A stretch of 64,000 nucleotides of DNA from Cryobacterium psychrophilum (GTDB lineage: Bacteria; Actinomycetota; Actinomycetes; Actinomycetales; Microbacteriaceae): assembly GCF_004365915.1 (NCBI RefSeq), contig NZ_SODI01000001.1:3038001-3102000 (forward strand), read 5' to 3'. Below, piece by piece: positions 1 to 9,101 of the stretch (position 1 is its first letter; each line of letters opens with the position of its first letter). Made by a program: the position numbers and the translations under genes. The notes beneath the pieces were generated by a model. The model saw only the letters and a program-made list of their open reading frames with translations. It had not been told where the DNA came from and made no database searches.

Positions 1-90
1 AGCGGGCACCCCCGGGCGCGCCTGGTGTGGCTCATCCTGGGCGTCATCGTGCTGGCACCCCTGCCGTTTATCTTTGGAGCGAGCGCATGA
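1..90 (+). CDS. C-terminus of a membrane protein (partial)
   Basis: The first 29 codons are the tail of a gene that begins left of the window. They read through a hydrophobic stretch rich in Leu, Ile and Val and stop with TGA at 88-90. The stop overlaps the next start (ATGA), so the two genes are translationally coupled. Nothing else can be said about its function. Confidence 0.6.
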   Translation, partial: SGHPRARLVWLILGVIVLAPLPFIFGASA

Positions 91-500
91 CCGACCAGAC
101 CGGCGACCGCACCGACAACAGCGAGCGGCCGCGCGCCGGTGCGGACACGACGACAACGACATCCGCTCCGACGCGCCGGCGCACCCCGCGCTGGCTCGGT
201 CTCAGCCTCGCCATCATCTTCGGGCTGGTCTACGCCTACGACGTGTGGGAGGCGATCGGCAACATTGTGGGTGTCAGCCTCGCCGCCCAGAGCCTCGACA
301 CGACCCTGAGTGGCTTCGGCTGGCTGGTGCTCGTGTGGGGCATCGCCATGCCCGTGGTGGTCTTCGCGCTGGCCTTCTGGATCGGCCGCCGGCGAACCGC
401 CGTCATTCAAGCGCTGCTGTACCTGGCGGGACTGGCCGTCGTGGCCGCCCTCGCCCTCGACCTCTTCGTACTGTTCGGTGTCGGTCGCCTCATCGTCTAA
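87..500 (+). CDS. small integral membrane protein, function unknown
   Basis: 137 residues. The N-terminal ~35 residues are polar, rich in Thr, Arg and Asp, and probably cytoplasmic. Three hydrophobic segments follow at about 37-53, 78-98 and 107-130. The ATG at 87 is chosen because it overlaps the previous stop (ATGA) and has GGAG about 8 bases upstream; a longer reading from 27 has no such support. I recognise no family. It is probably co-transcribed with the gene entering from the left edge. Confidence 0.7.
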   Translation: MTDQTGDRTDNSERPRAGADTTTTTSAPTRRRTPRWLGLSLAIIFGLVYAYDVWEAIGNIVGVSLAAQSLDTTLSGFGWLVLVWGIAMPVVVFALAFWIGRRRTAVIQALLYLAGLAVVAALALDLFVLFGVGRLIV

Positions 501-524
501 CGAGAGGCGCATCGATTCGTCGGA

Positions 525-920
525 TCAGACGACGGCGAGCACGATCAGGGCCATGAGAACGAGCTGGGCGACCAGCCGGGGGACCAGGGGAATGGCGATG
601 CGACCGAATCGTTTGCGGTGTCCGGCCGCGTAGGCGTTGGCCGGAAACACCGCGGCGAGGAAGACCACGAGGGCGAGGCCGGCGGCGAACGCGGTCGGGG
701 GAAAGAGCAGCCCGAGCCCGCCGAGAATCTCACACACGCCGGTGAAGATCACGAGGTTGATCGGACTTGCCAGTCCCGCCCGGCGTATCCGTGGGGGGAT
801 CATTGCCGACATGGTGCGCTGCACCGATGGCAGGAAGTGGGCGATGCCCGCGCCGATGAAGAGCACGGCTAGCGCGATGCGCAGTGTGAGCTGCAGGTCA
901 AGAAACGTCATGGTGCTCAT
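525..920 (-). CDS. DoxX-like membrane protein
   Basis: 131 residues with four hydrophobic segments in the DoxX/MauE arrangement: an N-terminal helix with GAGIAHF, a short loop with the paired prolines of MIPPRIRR, then helices around residues 55-75, 78-95 and 110-130. Proteins of this type are small inner-membrane proteins, sometimes tied to thiol or quinone chemistry, but there is no context here to fix a role. It is divergent from serA. A second in-frame ATG lies three codons downstream. Confidence 0.75.
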   Translation of the reverse strand: MSTMTFLDLQLTLRIALAVLFIGAGIAHFLPSVQRTMSAMIPPRIRRAGLASPINLVIFTGVCEILGGLGLLFPPTAFAAGLALVVFLAAVFPANAYAAGHRKRFGRIAIPLVPRLVAQLVLMALIVLAVV

Positions 921-1016
921 AGGCCTATTCTGCAGCCAGTAGGCTTGATGTGCTTGGCGCCCTTGGTCGCGCCGCCCATTATTTACGTACTCTAAGCAAT
1001 CTAAGGAACCGATTTA

Positions 1017-2609
1017 GTGTCGAAGCCCGTAGTCTTGATCGCCGAAGAACTGTCCCCCGCCACCGTCGACGCCCTCGGGCCAGACTTTGACATCCACCAG
1101 GTCGACGGCACGGATCGCTCCGCGCTCTTCGCCGAGTTGGCCACCGCGCACGCCGTTCTGCTTCGCTCCGCCACGAAAATGGATGCCGAAGCAATCAAGG
1201 CCGCGCCCCTCTTGAAGGTCATCGCCCGTGCCGGCGTTGGCCTCGACAACGTCGACATCAAGGCGGCCACTGCGGCCGGCGTGATGGTCGTCAACGCGCC
1301 CACCTCCAATATCATCTCGGCTGCCGAGCTGACCGTTGGCCACATCCTGAGCCTCGCGCGCCACATCCCCGCCGCGAGCGGCGCCCTGGCCGACGGCCAG
1401 TGGAAGCGCTCCAAGTACACCGGCGTCGAACTCTACGAAAAGACCATCGGCATTATCGGGCTGGGCCGTATCGGTGCCCTGATCACCGCTCGTATGCAGG
1501 CCTTCGGCACCAATGTCATCGCCTACGACCCCTACATCACGTCGGCGCGCGCCCAGCAGCTCGGTGTGACCCCGGTCACGCTTGAGGAACTGCTGGAACG
1601 TTCGGACTTCGTGACGATCCACATGCCGAAGACCCCGGAGACCACCGGCATGATCGGTGTGGAGCAGCTGAAGCTCATGAAGCCGAGCGCCTTCGTGATC
1701 AACGTTGCCCGCGGTGGACTGATCGATGAGGACGCCCTCTTCGACGCACTGACCGCAGGCACCATTGCCGGCGCCGGACTCGACGTCTTCGTGAGCGAGC
1801 CGCCCACGGATTCCCGTCTGCTCGGCCTCGAAAACATCATCACGACGCCGCACCTCGGGGCGTCGACCGATGAGGCCCAGGAGAAGGCCGGCGTCTCCGT
1901 CGCCAAGTCCGTGCGCCTGGCCCTGTCGGGCGAGCTCGTTCCGGATGCCGTCAACGTGGCCGGCGGAGTCATTGACTCCTACGTGCGCCCCGGCATCCCG
2001 CTCGTCGAGAAGCTCGGACAGGTCTTCTCCGGCCTGGCCGCGCACAGCCCGCTCACGAGCGTCGACATCGAGGTTCGCGGAGAACTGGTTGAGTACGACG
2101 TGAGCGTTCTCAAGCTCGCCGCGCTCAAGGGCATCTTCACGAACGTCGTGAGCGAAACCGTGTCCTACGTGAATGCACCGCATCTGGCGGAGCAGCGCGG
2201 CGTCACCGTGCGCATGATCACCGACCCGGAATCGCCCGATTACCGCAACGTGATCACCCTGCGCGGCGCCCTGGCCGACGGTTCACAGGTCTCCGTCTCT
2301 GGAACCCTGACGGGTACCAAGCAGATCGAGAAGCTCGTGGAGATCAACGGCTACGACATTGAGGTTCCGTTCGCGAAGAACCTCATCGTGATGCTGTACA
2401 CGGACCGCCCGGGAATCGTGGCCGTGTACGGCCGCGAGTTCGGCGACGCGCAGATCAACATCGCCGGCATGCAGATCGCCAGGGACGAAGCCACGGGCAA
2501 CGCGCTGAGCGTGCTCACCGTCGACACCGAGGTTCCGGCTGGCCTCCTCGCATCCGTTCGCGAAGCGATCTCAGCCGAGATCATGGTGGAGATCGCCCTC
2601 ACGGAGTAG
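1017..2609 (+). CDS. serA: D-3-phosphoglycerate dehydrogenase
   Basis: 530 residues; first step of serine synthesis, oxidising 3-phosphoglycerate to 3-phosphohydroxypyruvate with NAD. The Rossmann motif GLGRIG is at about 148-153, the substrate-binding Arg lies in VARGGLIDE near 231, and the catalytic His in PHLGAST is near 279. After residue ~315 come an intervening ASB domain and a C-terminal ACT domain (about 455-530), the long actinobacterial form that usually senses serine. The start is GTG with AAGGAAC 9 bases upstream; no ATG competes. A strong hairpin follows the stop. Confidence 0.97.
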   Translation: MSKPVVLIAEELSPATVDALGPDFDIHQVDGTDRSALFAELATAHAVLLRSATKMDAEAIKAAPLLKVIARAGVGLDNVDIKAATAAGVMVVNAPTSNIISAAELTVGHILSLARHIPAASGALADGQWKRSKYTGVELYEKTIGIIGLGRIGALITARMQAFGTNVIAYDPYITSARAQQLGVTPVTLEELLERSDFVTIHMPKTPETTGMIGVEQLKLMKPSAFVINVARGGLIDEDALFDALTAGTIAGAGLDVFVSEPPTDSRLLGLENIITTPHLGASTDEAQEKAGVSVAKSVRLALSGELVPDAVNVAGGVIDSYVRPGIPLVEKLGQVFSGLAAHSPLTSVDIEVRGELVEYDVSVLKLAALKGIFTNVVSETVSYVNAPHLAEQRGVTVRMITDPESPDYRNVITLRGALADGSQVSVSGTLTGTKQIEKLVEINGYDIEVPFAKNLIVMLYTDRPGIVAVYGREFGDAQINIAGMQIARDEATGNALSVLTVDTEVPAGLLASVREAISAEIMVEIALTE

Positions 2610-2618
2610 CGCTCACGG

Positions 2619-2648
2619 GTGGTGGCCGGGGTGAAGCCCGGCCACCAC
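2619..2648. terminator. hairpin between convergent serA and tetR
   Basis: A perfect 12-bp stem (GTGGTGGCCGGG with CCCGGCCACCAC) and a 6-base loop lie 9 bases after the serA stop and just past the end of the convergent TetR gene. There is no long U-tract, so it may act as a bidirectional barrier rather than a classic intrinsic terminator. Confidence 0.6.
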
Positions 2649-2664
2649 AAGTGCGTGGCGACGG

Positions 2665-3249
2665 TTAGTCGCGTGTATAGAGCCGTGCCAGCACGGTGAT
2701 GAGACGGTTCAGGCTCTCTGCTTCCGCCGTGATGGCGGGAGCAGAGGGCATTCCGGCCAGCGACGAATTGCCATAGAGCCCGTCGCTGACGAGCATGATC
2801 GCCACGGCGGTGTCGTGGTCTCCCACGGCGTCCTCGATGACGTTGAGCCAGCCTCTGCGAATCTGTTCGAGCACGGCAATGGCCTGCTCGTGGCGGCCCT
2901 GGGCCAGGCGCGTCGTGGCGATGAAGGACCGGTCGAGGGGGCTCCCCATATTGACTGAGCTGCGAATGAGGTAGTCAACGGGGCCCGCCGGCGCGGTGCG
3001 GATGTTTTCGGTGTCGGTCGCCGCGCCCTCGATCAGTCGTGCGAGCTGCGCCTCGACGAGTGCGTCTTTGGACGCGAAATGGTAGAGCAGACCGCCCTTG
3101 GAGACCGCGGCGGCCGCGGCCACCGCGCCGAGCGTGGCCGAACGTTCTCCGCCTTCGATGAGCAACTCTTCGAAGGCGTCGAGAAGGCGGTCTCGGGTGG
3201 ACGCTGCGGGGGGTATCGAATCATGGTTGTCAGGCGGGTGGGGAATCAT
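2665..3249 (-). CDS. TetR-family repressor of the adjacent MFS exporter
   Basis: 194 residues. The N-terminal TetR helix-turn-helix is clear at about 18-65 (TRDRLLDAFEELL, then KGGLLYHFASKDALVEAQ). The ligand-binding C-terminal half is variable, as usual. ATG at 3249 is chosen because the DNA-binding domain begins just after it and because the divergent MFS promoter and a 16-bp palindrome lie immediately upstream; the open frame extends further but would cover that operator. It most likely represses itself and the exporter on the other strand. Confidence 0.88.
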   Translation of the reverse strand: MIPHPPDNHDSIPPAASTRDRLLDAFEELLIEGGERSATLGAVAAAAAVSKGGLLYHFASKDALVEAQLARLIEGAATDTENIRTAPAGPVDYLIRSSVNMGSPLDRSFIATTRLAQGRHEQAIAVLEQIRRGWLNVIEDAVGDHDTAVAIMLVSDGLYGNSSLAGMPSAPAITAEAESLNRLITVLARLYTRD

Positions 3250-3259
3250 TAGCCAACTA

Positions 3260-3275
3260 TACCGTCCAGACGGTA
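3260..3275. promoter_or_regulatory. TetR operator palindrome
   Basis: TACCGTC-CA-GACGGTA is a perfect 7+7 inverted repeat located 11 bases upstream of the TetR start and 54 bases upstream of the MFS start. Its size and position fit the operator of the adjacent TetR regulator acting on both divergent genes. Confidence 0.65.
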
Positions 3276-3328
3276 CAGTTAAACAATCCAGCCTGAACTC
3301 GTCACCGCACACAGAGAAGAGCCCGATC

Positions 3329-4888
3329 GTGCCATCCGCCGCCTTCGACCCCACCCCCCGCGGACAGGTCGCCGTGCGTACGGCGTCGCCCACGGCATCT
3401 GCTTCCGGGTCGGCGCGCCGATGGTGGGCGCTCGTGGTTCTGATGCTCCCGGTGCTGCTCATCTCGATCGACAACACCGTGCTCAACTTCGCCCTGCCGG
3501 CCATCTCCACGGCGACCCGGCCCAGCGGAACGCAACTCCTGTGGATGATCGACATCTACCCGCTGGTCCTGGCCGGACTCCTCGTGGCCATGGGAAGTCT
3601 GGGGGACCGGGTGGGGCGCCGTCGGCTCCTGCTGATTGGCGCCACCGGGTTCGGCCTCGTTTCGATCGGCGCCGCGTTCTCGCCCACGATCGAGTGGCTG
3701 ATCGTGGCGCGAGCGGTGCTGGGTTTCTTCGGGGCCATGCTGATGCCCTCCACCCTGTCGCTGCTGCGCTCCACCTTCACCGACCGGGACCAGCGGCGCC
3801 TCGCCATTGCCATCTGGGCGACCGGGTTTGCCGCCGGCAGTGCGCTCGGACCCGTCGTGGGTGGGATCCTCCTCGAGCACTTTGCATGGGGCTCGGTGTT
3901 CCTGCTGGCCGTTCCATTGCTCGTTCCGTTGCTGGTGCTCGCTCCGGTGTTGGTTCCGGAGTCTCGTGACCCGCATCCGGGCCGGATTGACGTGCCAAGC
4001 ATCGGGTTGAGTCTCGCGACCATGCTGCCCACCGTCTACGGCATCAAGGCCATTGCGCAGCACGGTGTAACGGTGCCCTCCGTCTTGCCGGTCGTGATCG
4101 GTCTCGTTCTCGGGGTGCTGTTCGTGCGCCGTCAACTGCGGCTCCCGGTCCCCATGCTCGACATGAGTCTCTTCCGTGCCGGGGCGTTCAGCGGCGCCGT
4201 CGTGGTGAACCTGCTCAGCGTGACGGCCCTCGTTGGGTGCCTGTTCTTCATCTCCCAGCACCTGCAGCTCGTGCTGGGTCTCTCGCCGCTCAGTGCCGGC
4301 CTTGTGCTCGTGCCCGGGCTCGCGGCCATGATCATCGCGGGGCTGCTCGTGGTGCCGATTGCGCGGCGCGTACGGCCGTCCCGCGTCGTTCCCCTGGCCT
4401 TGCTCGTGTCGGCGAGCGGGTTCGCCCTGATCGCCCTGAGCGGCGCAACGATTGACTCCGTGGGAATCGGGATCGCGTTCGTTCTGCTGGGGGTGGGCAT
4501 TGGAGCGGCGGAGACCGTGTCCAATGAACTGATTGTGGCCAGTGCGCCGGCGGAGAAGGCGGGCGCGGCATCCGCCGTCTCCGAGACCGCCTACGAGCTC
4601 GGAGCGGTGCTGGGAACGGCGATTCTCGGCACGATCCTCACGGCCTCCTACCGCCAGGCGGTGCAGCTGCCCGACACGCTGACCGCCGCGCAGCAGCACG
4701 CGGCGGGGGAGACCCTCGGTGGAGCGGTTTCGGTCGCATCGGACCTGCCCGCCGAGACGGCAGCCGAGCTGCTCGATTCGGCACGCCACGCCTTCGACAG
4801 TGGCGTGGGGCTGAGCGCCTGGATCGGCGTTGCGCTCGTGATCGCGGCCGTTGTCGTCGCGGCAACGGCCCTGCGCCGAGCGCGCTAG
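3329..4888 (+). CDS. MFS multidrug exporter, DHA2 (EmrB/QacA) type
   Basis: 519 residues with about 14 predicted membrane helices. The DHA2 signatures are visible: SIDNTVLNFALPAI in helix 1, WMIDIYPLVLAGLLVAMGSLGDRVGRRRLL covering helix 2 and motif A, and ALGPVVGGILLEHFAWG for motif C. This family exports cationic or hydrophobic drugs by proton antiport. The GTG at 3329 has AGAGAAGA 8 bases upstream; the longer open frame to 3098 would run back through the divergent regulator and is rejected. It is paired with the TetR gene across a shared operator. Confidence 0.9.
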   Translation: MPSAAFDPTPRGQVAVRTASPTASASGSARRWWALVVLMLPVLLISIDNTVLNFALPAISTATRPSGTQLLWMIDIYPLVLAGLLVAMGSLGDRVGRRRLLLIGATGFGLVSIGAAFSPTIEWLIVARAVLGFFGAMLMPSTLSLLRSTFTDRDQRRLAIAIWATGFAAGSALGPVVGGILLEHFAWGSVFLLAVPLLVPLLVLAPVLVPESRDPHPGRIDVPSIGLSLATMLPTVYGIKAIAQHGVTVPSVLPVVIGLVLGVLFVRRQLRLPVPMLDMSLFRAGAFSGAVVVNLLSVTALVGCLFFISQHLQLVLGLSPLSAGLVLVPGLAAMIIAGLLVVPIARRVRPSRVVPLALLVSASGFALIALSGATIDSVGIGIAFVLLGVGIGAAETVSNELIVASAPAEKAGAASAVSETAYELGAVLGTAILGTILTASYRQAVQLPDTLTAAQQHAAGETLGGAVSVASDLPAETAAELLDSARHAFDSGVGLSAWIGVALVIAAVVVAATALRRAR

Positions 4889-5005
4889 CTCGACGTCGGG
4901 CCCCTATCCTCGGACAATTCGCCCACACGCCGTGCTGCGTGGCCCGAGGCGCGGCGTGTCGCGACAATGTCCGAGGTTACGCCCACCGGGGGCGCAGCCG
5001 CAGCG

Positions 5006-5257
5006 TTACCTGTCGTCGATAGAGGTGTCTTTACGCGTGACTTGCTGGCTGCTCTCGGGATCCGCAATCGTGCGCACGGTGCTGATGCTCTTGCGGCGGC
5101 GGAACATGAACACGAGTCCGATGACGAAAATGAGTGCGCCTGCGCTCATCAGGATGTAGCCGACGAGATCGAGATCGATCCAGGTGACACTGACGTTGAG
5201 CGCCCAAACAAGGACGGCGCCCACGACAAAGAGGAAAATACCCAGGCCAACACTCAT
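5006..5257 (-). CDS. DUF6458-like two-helix membrane protein
   Basis: 83 residues. Two hydrophobic segments (about 4-22 and 30-50) are joined by the short loop WIDLDLVGYIL, followed by a basic RRRK stretch and a polar tail. This matches the small actinobacterial membrane proteins named DUF6458, whose function is not known. It sits alone between the exporter and leuB. Confidence 0.75.
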   Translation of the reverse strand: MSVGLGIFLFVVGAVLVWALNVSVTWIDLDLVGYILMSAGALIFVIGLVFMFRRRKSISTVRTIADPESSQQVTRKDTSIDDR

Positions 5258-5358
5258 GATTCCTCAATTCGATAGGGTGGTGTGGTTTCTTGAGCCTAAC
5301 CGCAACTTTGTGCGCAGTAGGGTTTGACTACAGGTTTTTTTCAGACGCTCGGAGTCGC

Positions 5359-6438
5359 ATGTCTCGCAGAATCAAGCTCGCCGTTATTCCCGGAGACGGA
5401 ATTGGCCCGGAGGTCATCGCCGAAGCCGTCAAGGTTCTCGATGCCGTCACGGCCGCAGAACCCGTGGAATTCGACAAGACGCCGTTCTCGCTCGGCGCCG
5501 CACGGTTCCTGGAGACCGGGGATGTGCTCACGCCCGATGACCTCGCCGCCATCGCAGCGCACGACGCCGTTCTGCTCGGAGCCGTCGGCGGAGTGCCGGG
5601 AGACCCCCGGCTCGCCAACGCCAACATCGAGCGCGGCCTGCTGCTGACACTGCGTTTCTCGCTGGACCACTACGTGAACCTGCGCCCGACGGTTCTCTTC
5701 CCCGGGGTGCCGAGCCCGCTCGCCGCGCCCGGCAACGTGGACTTCGTCGTCATTCGCGAGGGAACCGAGGGCCCCTATGTGGGCAACGGCGGCACCATCC
5801 GCCAGGGTACCCCGAACGAGATCGCCAATGAGGTGTCGGTCAACACTGCCTTCGGTGTGGAGCGTGTCGTGCGTTACGCCTTCGGTGTCGCGGCGGGTCG
5901 CCCGCGCCAGAAGCTCACCCTCGTGCACAAGACGAACGTGCTTGTCTTCGCCGGCAGCCTGTGGCAGCGCACCGTCAACGCGCTCGCCGCCGAATTCCCC
6001 GAGGTCACGGTGGACTACCTGCACGTCGACGCGGCCACGATTTTTCTGGTCTCAAACCCGAGTAGATTTGATGTCATCGTCACCGACAACCTGTTCGGCG
6101 ACATCCTCACCGACCTTGCAGCCGCCATCAGCGGTGGCATCGGTCTCGCCGCCTCCGGAAACATCAATCCGGAAGGTCGCTTTCCGAGCATGTTCGAACC
6201 GGTACACGGATCGGCACCGGATATTGCGGGCAAGCAGCTCGCCGACCCGACCGCGGCCATCCTCTCGGTCGCGATCATGCTCGATCACTTTGGTCTCACG
6301 GATGCCGCGGCCAGGGTGAACGCGGCCGTCACGGCCGATCTCGTCGCCCGCACCGAAGCCACCGCCCCCGGGTCGCGCAGCACCGCCAGCGTTGGCGATG
6401 CCATTGTGGCCCTCCTGACTCACGAAGGACTCGCATGA
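5359..6438 (+). CDS. leuB: 3-isopropylmalate dehydrogenase
   Basis: 359 residues. Oxidative decarboxylation of 3-isopropylmalate, third step of leucine synthesis. The N-terminus [14 protein letters not shown], the substrate Arg region [16 protein letters not shown], the metal-binding [13 protein letters not shown] near 243, and the NAD site GSAPDIAGK are all present. ATG at 5359 follows GGAG by 5 bases; the longer frame to 5290 lacks a ribosome site. The stop overlaps the ilvE start (ATGA), so leuB and ilvE form an operon for branched-chain amino acids. leuC and leuD lie about 30 kb away. Confidence 0.96.
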   Translation: MSRRIKLAVIPGDGIGPEVIAEAVKVLDAVTAAEPVEFDKTPFSLGAARFLETGDVLTPDDLAAIAAHDAVLLGAVGGVPGDPRLANANIERGLLLTLRFSLDHYVNLRPTVLFPGVPSPLAAPGNVDFVVIREGTEGPYVGNGGTIRQGTPNEIANEVSVNTAFGVERVVRYAFGVAAGRPRQKLTLVHKTNVLVFAGSLWQRTVNALAAEFPEVTVDYLHVDAATIFLVSNPSRFDVIVTDNLFGDILTDLAAAISGGIGLAASGNINPEGRFPSMFEPVHGSAPDIAGKQLADPTAAILSVAIMLDHFGLTDAAARVNAAVTADLVARTEATAPGSRSTASVGDAIVALLTHEGLA

Positions 6439-7568
6439 CAGACACAGCGTCCACCACGCCCGGCGCCACCGCACCGAGCCACCCGCTTCAGTTTTCGCTC
6501 GTGCCGTCGACGAGCAAGCGCGTCCAGGCTGAACGGGAGAGTATCCTCGCCGACCCCGGCTTCGGCCAGCATTTCACCGACCACATGGTGACCATCGACT
6601 GGAACATTGACGGAGGCTGGCATGACGCCCGCGTCACCGCGTACGGTCCGCTGATGCTTGACCCGGCGTCGTCCGTGCTGCACTACGCGCAGGAGATCTT
6701 CGAAGGCCTCAAGGCCTATCGGCACGCCGATGGGTCGATCTGGACGTTCCGTCCGGAGAAGAACGCCGAACGGATGCGGCGTTCCGCTCGCCGTCTCGCC
6801 CTGCCGCAGCTGTCCGTCGAGAACTTCATCGAATCGATCAAGCAGCTCGTCGCGGTCGACGGTGACTGGGTGCCATCCGCTCCCGAAACGAGCCTGTACC
6901 TGCGACCGTTTATGATCGCCAATGAGACGTTCCTCGGCGTGCGCGCGGCGCACAACGTGGGCTACTACGTGATCGCGAGCCCGGCGGGCGCGTACTTCCA
7001 CGGCGGTGTCGCCCCGGTGAAGATCTGGTTGGCCACCGAGTACTCGCGTGCCGGACGCGGTGGCACCGGTGCCGCCAAGTGCGGCGGCAACTACGCGTCG
7101 TCGCTGCTTCCCCAGATGGAGGCGCACGAGAATGGTTGCGCGCAGGTACTCTTCCTGGACAGCGAGACCGGAACCCGCATCGATGAGCTCGGTGGAATGA
7201 ACGTGTTCTTCGTGCACGGCAGTGACACCCTCGTGACGCCCCGGCTCACCGGATCGATCCTCGAGGGCGTCACCCGCGACAGCATCATGCAGCTCGCCCG
7301 CGACCGCGGCATGACCGTGGAGGAACGCGAGGTGACTCTCGAGGAGTGGCGACTCGGCATCGAATCCGGCGACATCACGGAGGTTTTCGCCTGCGGAACC
7401 GCTGCCGTGGTCACCCCGATCAGCCAGCTCAAGGGTGCCGGCGTTAGCATTGGAGATCCCGATGCCCCGGCGGGAGAGATCACGATGGCTCTTCGCCAGG
7501 AGCTCACCGACATCCAGTACGGCCGCATGCCCGACCGGCACGGCTGGCTCACCCGGCTCGACGCCTAG
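6435..7568 (+). CDS. ilvE: branched-chain amino acid aminotransferase
   Basis: 377 residues, fold type IV PLP aminotransferase, final transamination of leucine, isoleucine and valine. The PLP lysine is in [10 protein letters not shown] at about residue 215; [13 protein letters not shown] and the C-terminal [11 protein letters not shown] loop are typical. The ATG overlaps the leuB stop by four bases, so translation is coupled. Confidence 0.96.
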   Translation: MTDTASTTPGATAPSHPLQFSLVPSTSKRVQAERESILADPGFGQHFTDHMVTIDWNIDGGWHDARVTAYGPLMLDPASSVLHYAQEIFEGLKAYRHADGSIWTFRPEKNAERMRRSARRLALPQLSVENFIESIKQLVAVDGDWVPSAPETSLYLRPFMIANETFLGVRAAHNVGYYVIASPAGAYFHGGVAPVKIWLATEYSRAGRGGTGAAKCGGNYASSLLPQMEAHENGCAQVLFLDSETGTRIDELGGMNVFFVHGSDTLVTPRLTGSILEGVTRDSIMQLARDRGMTVEEREVTLEEWRLGIESGDITEVFACGTAAVVTPISQLKGAGVSIGDPDAPAGEITMALRQELTDIQYGRMPDRHGWLTRLDA

Positions 7569-7590
7569 CGTCTCGCCCAGAACGGACTTC

Positions 7591-8331
7591 ATGAAGATTG
7601 CGCGTTTCAGCCACGAAGGAACGATTGCCTTCGGCATCGTTGACGACGACGAACTGGTGGTACTCACCGGCGACCCGATGTTCGCCGGTTACGACACCAC
7701 GGGTGACCGGGTCGAGCTCGTCGACGTGAAGCTGCTCGCGCCGGTTATCCCGCGTTCGAAGGTCGTCGTGCTGCGTGAGGGGTCGGGGCACGAGGGCGCT
7801 CGGCCCTCCTTCGCCCTCAAGCCCAACACCGCCGTTGTGGGGCCGGGCGATCCCATCGTGATCCCCGCCCAGTCCAATGACGTCACGGTCACCGGGGCGC
7901 TTGGCATCATCATCGGCACGTTCGCCAAGAACGTTTCGATAGCGGATGCCCCCGGTGTCATTTTTGGTTATACCGTCGCCGCCGATGTGACCGCCCGTGA
8001 TCTCGAGCAGTTGCCCGACCAGGCCGCGACCGCGTCGGCCTTCGATTCCTTCAGCCCGCTGGGCCCGATCATCGACACGGCGTACGACCCCGCCACCGCC
8101 GTCATCCACGGTCGCATCAACGACGGCCAATTCCAGAACAGCTCAGCGGCCGTCATGGAGCACAGCGTCGCCGAGATTGTGTCCTTCGCCTCGAGCATTT
8201 TCACGCTCCTGCCCGGAGACGTGATCCTCACCGGTGTTCCGGGAAGTTCGGGAACGATCGAAGCCAATGATGCCGTGCAGATCGAGATTCCCGGTATCGG
8301 TGTGCTTGTGAACTCGGTTCGATCGGCGTAA
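7591..8331 (+). CDS. FAH-family hydrolase with degenerate active site
   Basis: 246 residues. The fumarylacetoacetate-hydrolase fold is recognisable: KIARFSHEGTIAFGIV at the start, ALKPNTAVVGPGDPI at about 70-84, DVTARDL at 132-138, and LLPGDVILTGVPGS near the end. Active members carry a GKNYxxHAxEM loop and an ExE metal pair. Here the loop is replaced by VVLREGSGHEG, and the acidic pair is replaced by T101-G-A103. Only D132 of the three usual ligands remains. The ATG starts 22 bases after ilvE, so it is probably the third gene of the leuB operon. It may be catalytically inactive or have another role. Confidence 0.85.
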   Translation: MKIARFSHEGTIAFGIVDDDELVVLTGDPMFAGYDTTGDRVELVDVKLLAPVIPRSKVVVLREGSGHEGARPSFALKPNTAVVGPGDPIVIPAQSNDVTVTGALGIIIGTFAKNVSIADAPGVIFGYTVAADVTARDLEQLPDQAATASAFDSFSPLGPIIDTAYDPATAVIHGRINDGQFQNSSAAVMEHSVAEIVSFASSIFTLLPGDVILTGVPGSSGTIEANDAVQIEIPGIGVLVNSVRSA

Positions 8332-8387
8332 CCGTCGCCTGATCGGCGTTCCCCGGGCGTCGGCCTCTGAACCCAGTGTGCCGGGAG

Positions 8388-9005
8388 TCAGCCGGTCGGT
8401 GCGGGGTACTGGGGGAACCACGACTGGATCTGGTCGAGCGCCGTCGTGAGCAACGCCACCGATTCGATCGCGTTGACCCTGGCGAGAAGCATGGCGCTCA
8501 TTGCGAGCGACGCCAGCGTTCTGGCGCGCTCGGGGGCGCGTTCCGACGCGGGGTGCCCCGGAGTGGACCCGGCGGCCCCGAGGGCGTCCCGCAGGGCGTT
8601 TGTCAGCTCTGAGCGGTAACCCTCGACAATCTGGCGGGCCAGGTCGTCATGGCCGGCCAGGCCGGCGGCGCAGTTCACGAGCAGGCAACCGCGGCGAGGG
8701 GAGTCCTCCGGCAGCGCGGACACCACCGATCGGAGTTCCTCGAAGTAAGCGATCAGCGAGGAACGGCCGCCCCCGCCTTCGGTCAGGATGCTCAGACGTG
8801 GCCGGATCACAGTGTCCTGGTAATCCTCGACAGCGGCGTTGAAGAGGCCGCGTTTGCTGCCGAAGGCGTGATACAGGCTGGACCGTTTGAGTCCGGTCAC
8901 GGCTTCGAGGTCGGCGAGGGAGGCTGCCTCGAAGCCCTTGTCCCAGAACAGGTCCCTGGCGGCTTGCACGACGGTCGTGCGCTCGAAACTCTGCAGCCGT
9001 CCCAT
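8388..9005 (-). CDS. TetR/AcrR-family regulator
   Basis: 205 residues. The N-terminal helix-turn-helix reads RTTVVQAARDLFWDKGFEAA, then LKRSSLYHAFGSKRGLF, as in regulators that control reductases and flavoproteins. ATG at 9005 is preceded by GGAGGAA at 5 bases and is preferred over the in-frame start at 9056, which would overlap the operator. The gene is divergent from the oxidoreductase at 9102, which it probably represses. Confidence 0.88.
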   Translation of the reverse strand: MGRLQSFERTTVVQAARDLFWDKGFEAASLADLEAVTGLKRSSLYHAFGSKRGLFNAAVEDYQDTVIRPRLSILTEGGGGRSSLIAYFEELRSVVSALPEDSPRRGCLLVNCAAGLAGHDDLARQIVEGYRSELTNALRDALGAAGSTPGHPASERAPERARTLASLAMSAMLLARVNAIESVALLTTALDQIQSWFPQYPAPTG

Positions 9006-9037
9006 GGTGTTTCCTCCGCTTTTGCTGTGAGTGGTTT

Positions 9038-9057
9038 TGTGTATCGGTCGGTACACA
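9038..9057. promoter_or_regulatory. inverted repeat between divergent tetR and oxidoreductase
   Basis: TGTGTA, 8 bases, TACACA forms an inverted repeat with a CGGTCGG centre, 32 bases upstream of the TetR start and 44 bases upstream of the oxidoreductase start. It is the obvious candidate operator for the neighbouring TetR protein. Confidence 0.6.
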
Positions 9058-9101
9058 ATATATATTAGACCATCCGTTACGAAATAACAGAGGAGCCATC
9101 A

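Noticed and set aside
1014..2183. Long open frame on the - strand over serA
   Set aside because: It is antisense to a complete serA with normal motifs. Its composition is the mirror of high-GC codons and it shows no domain.
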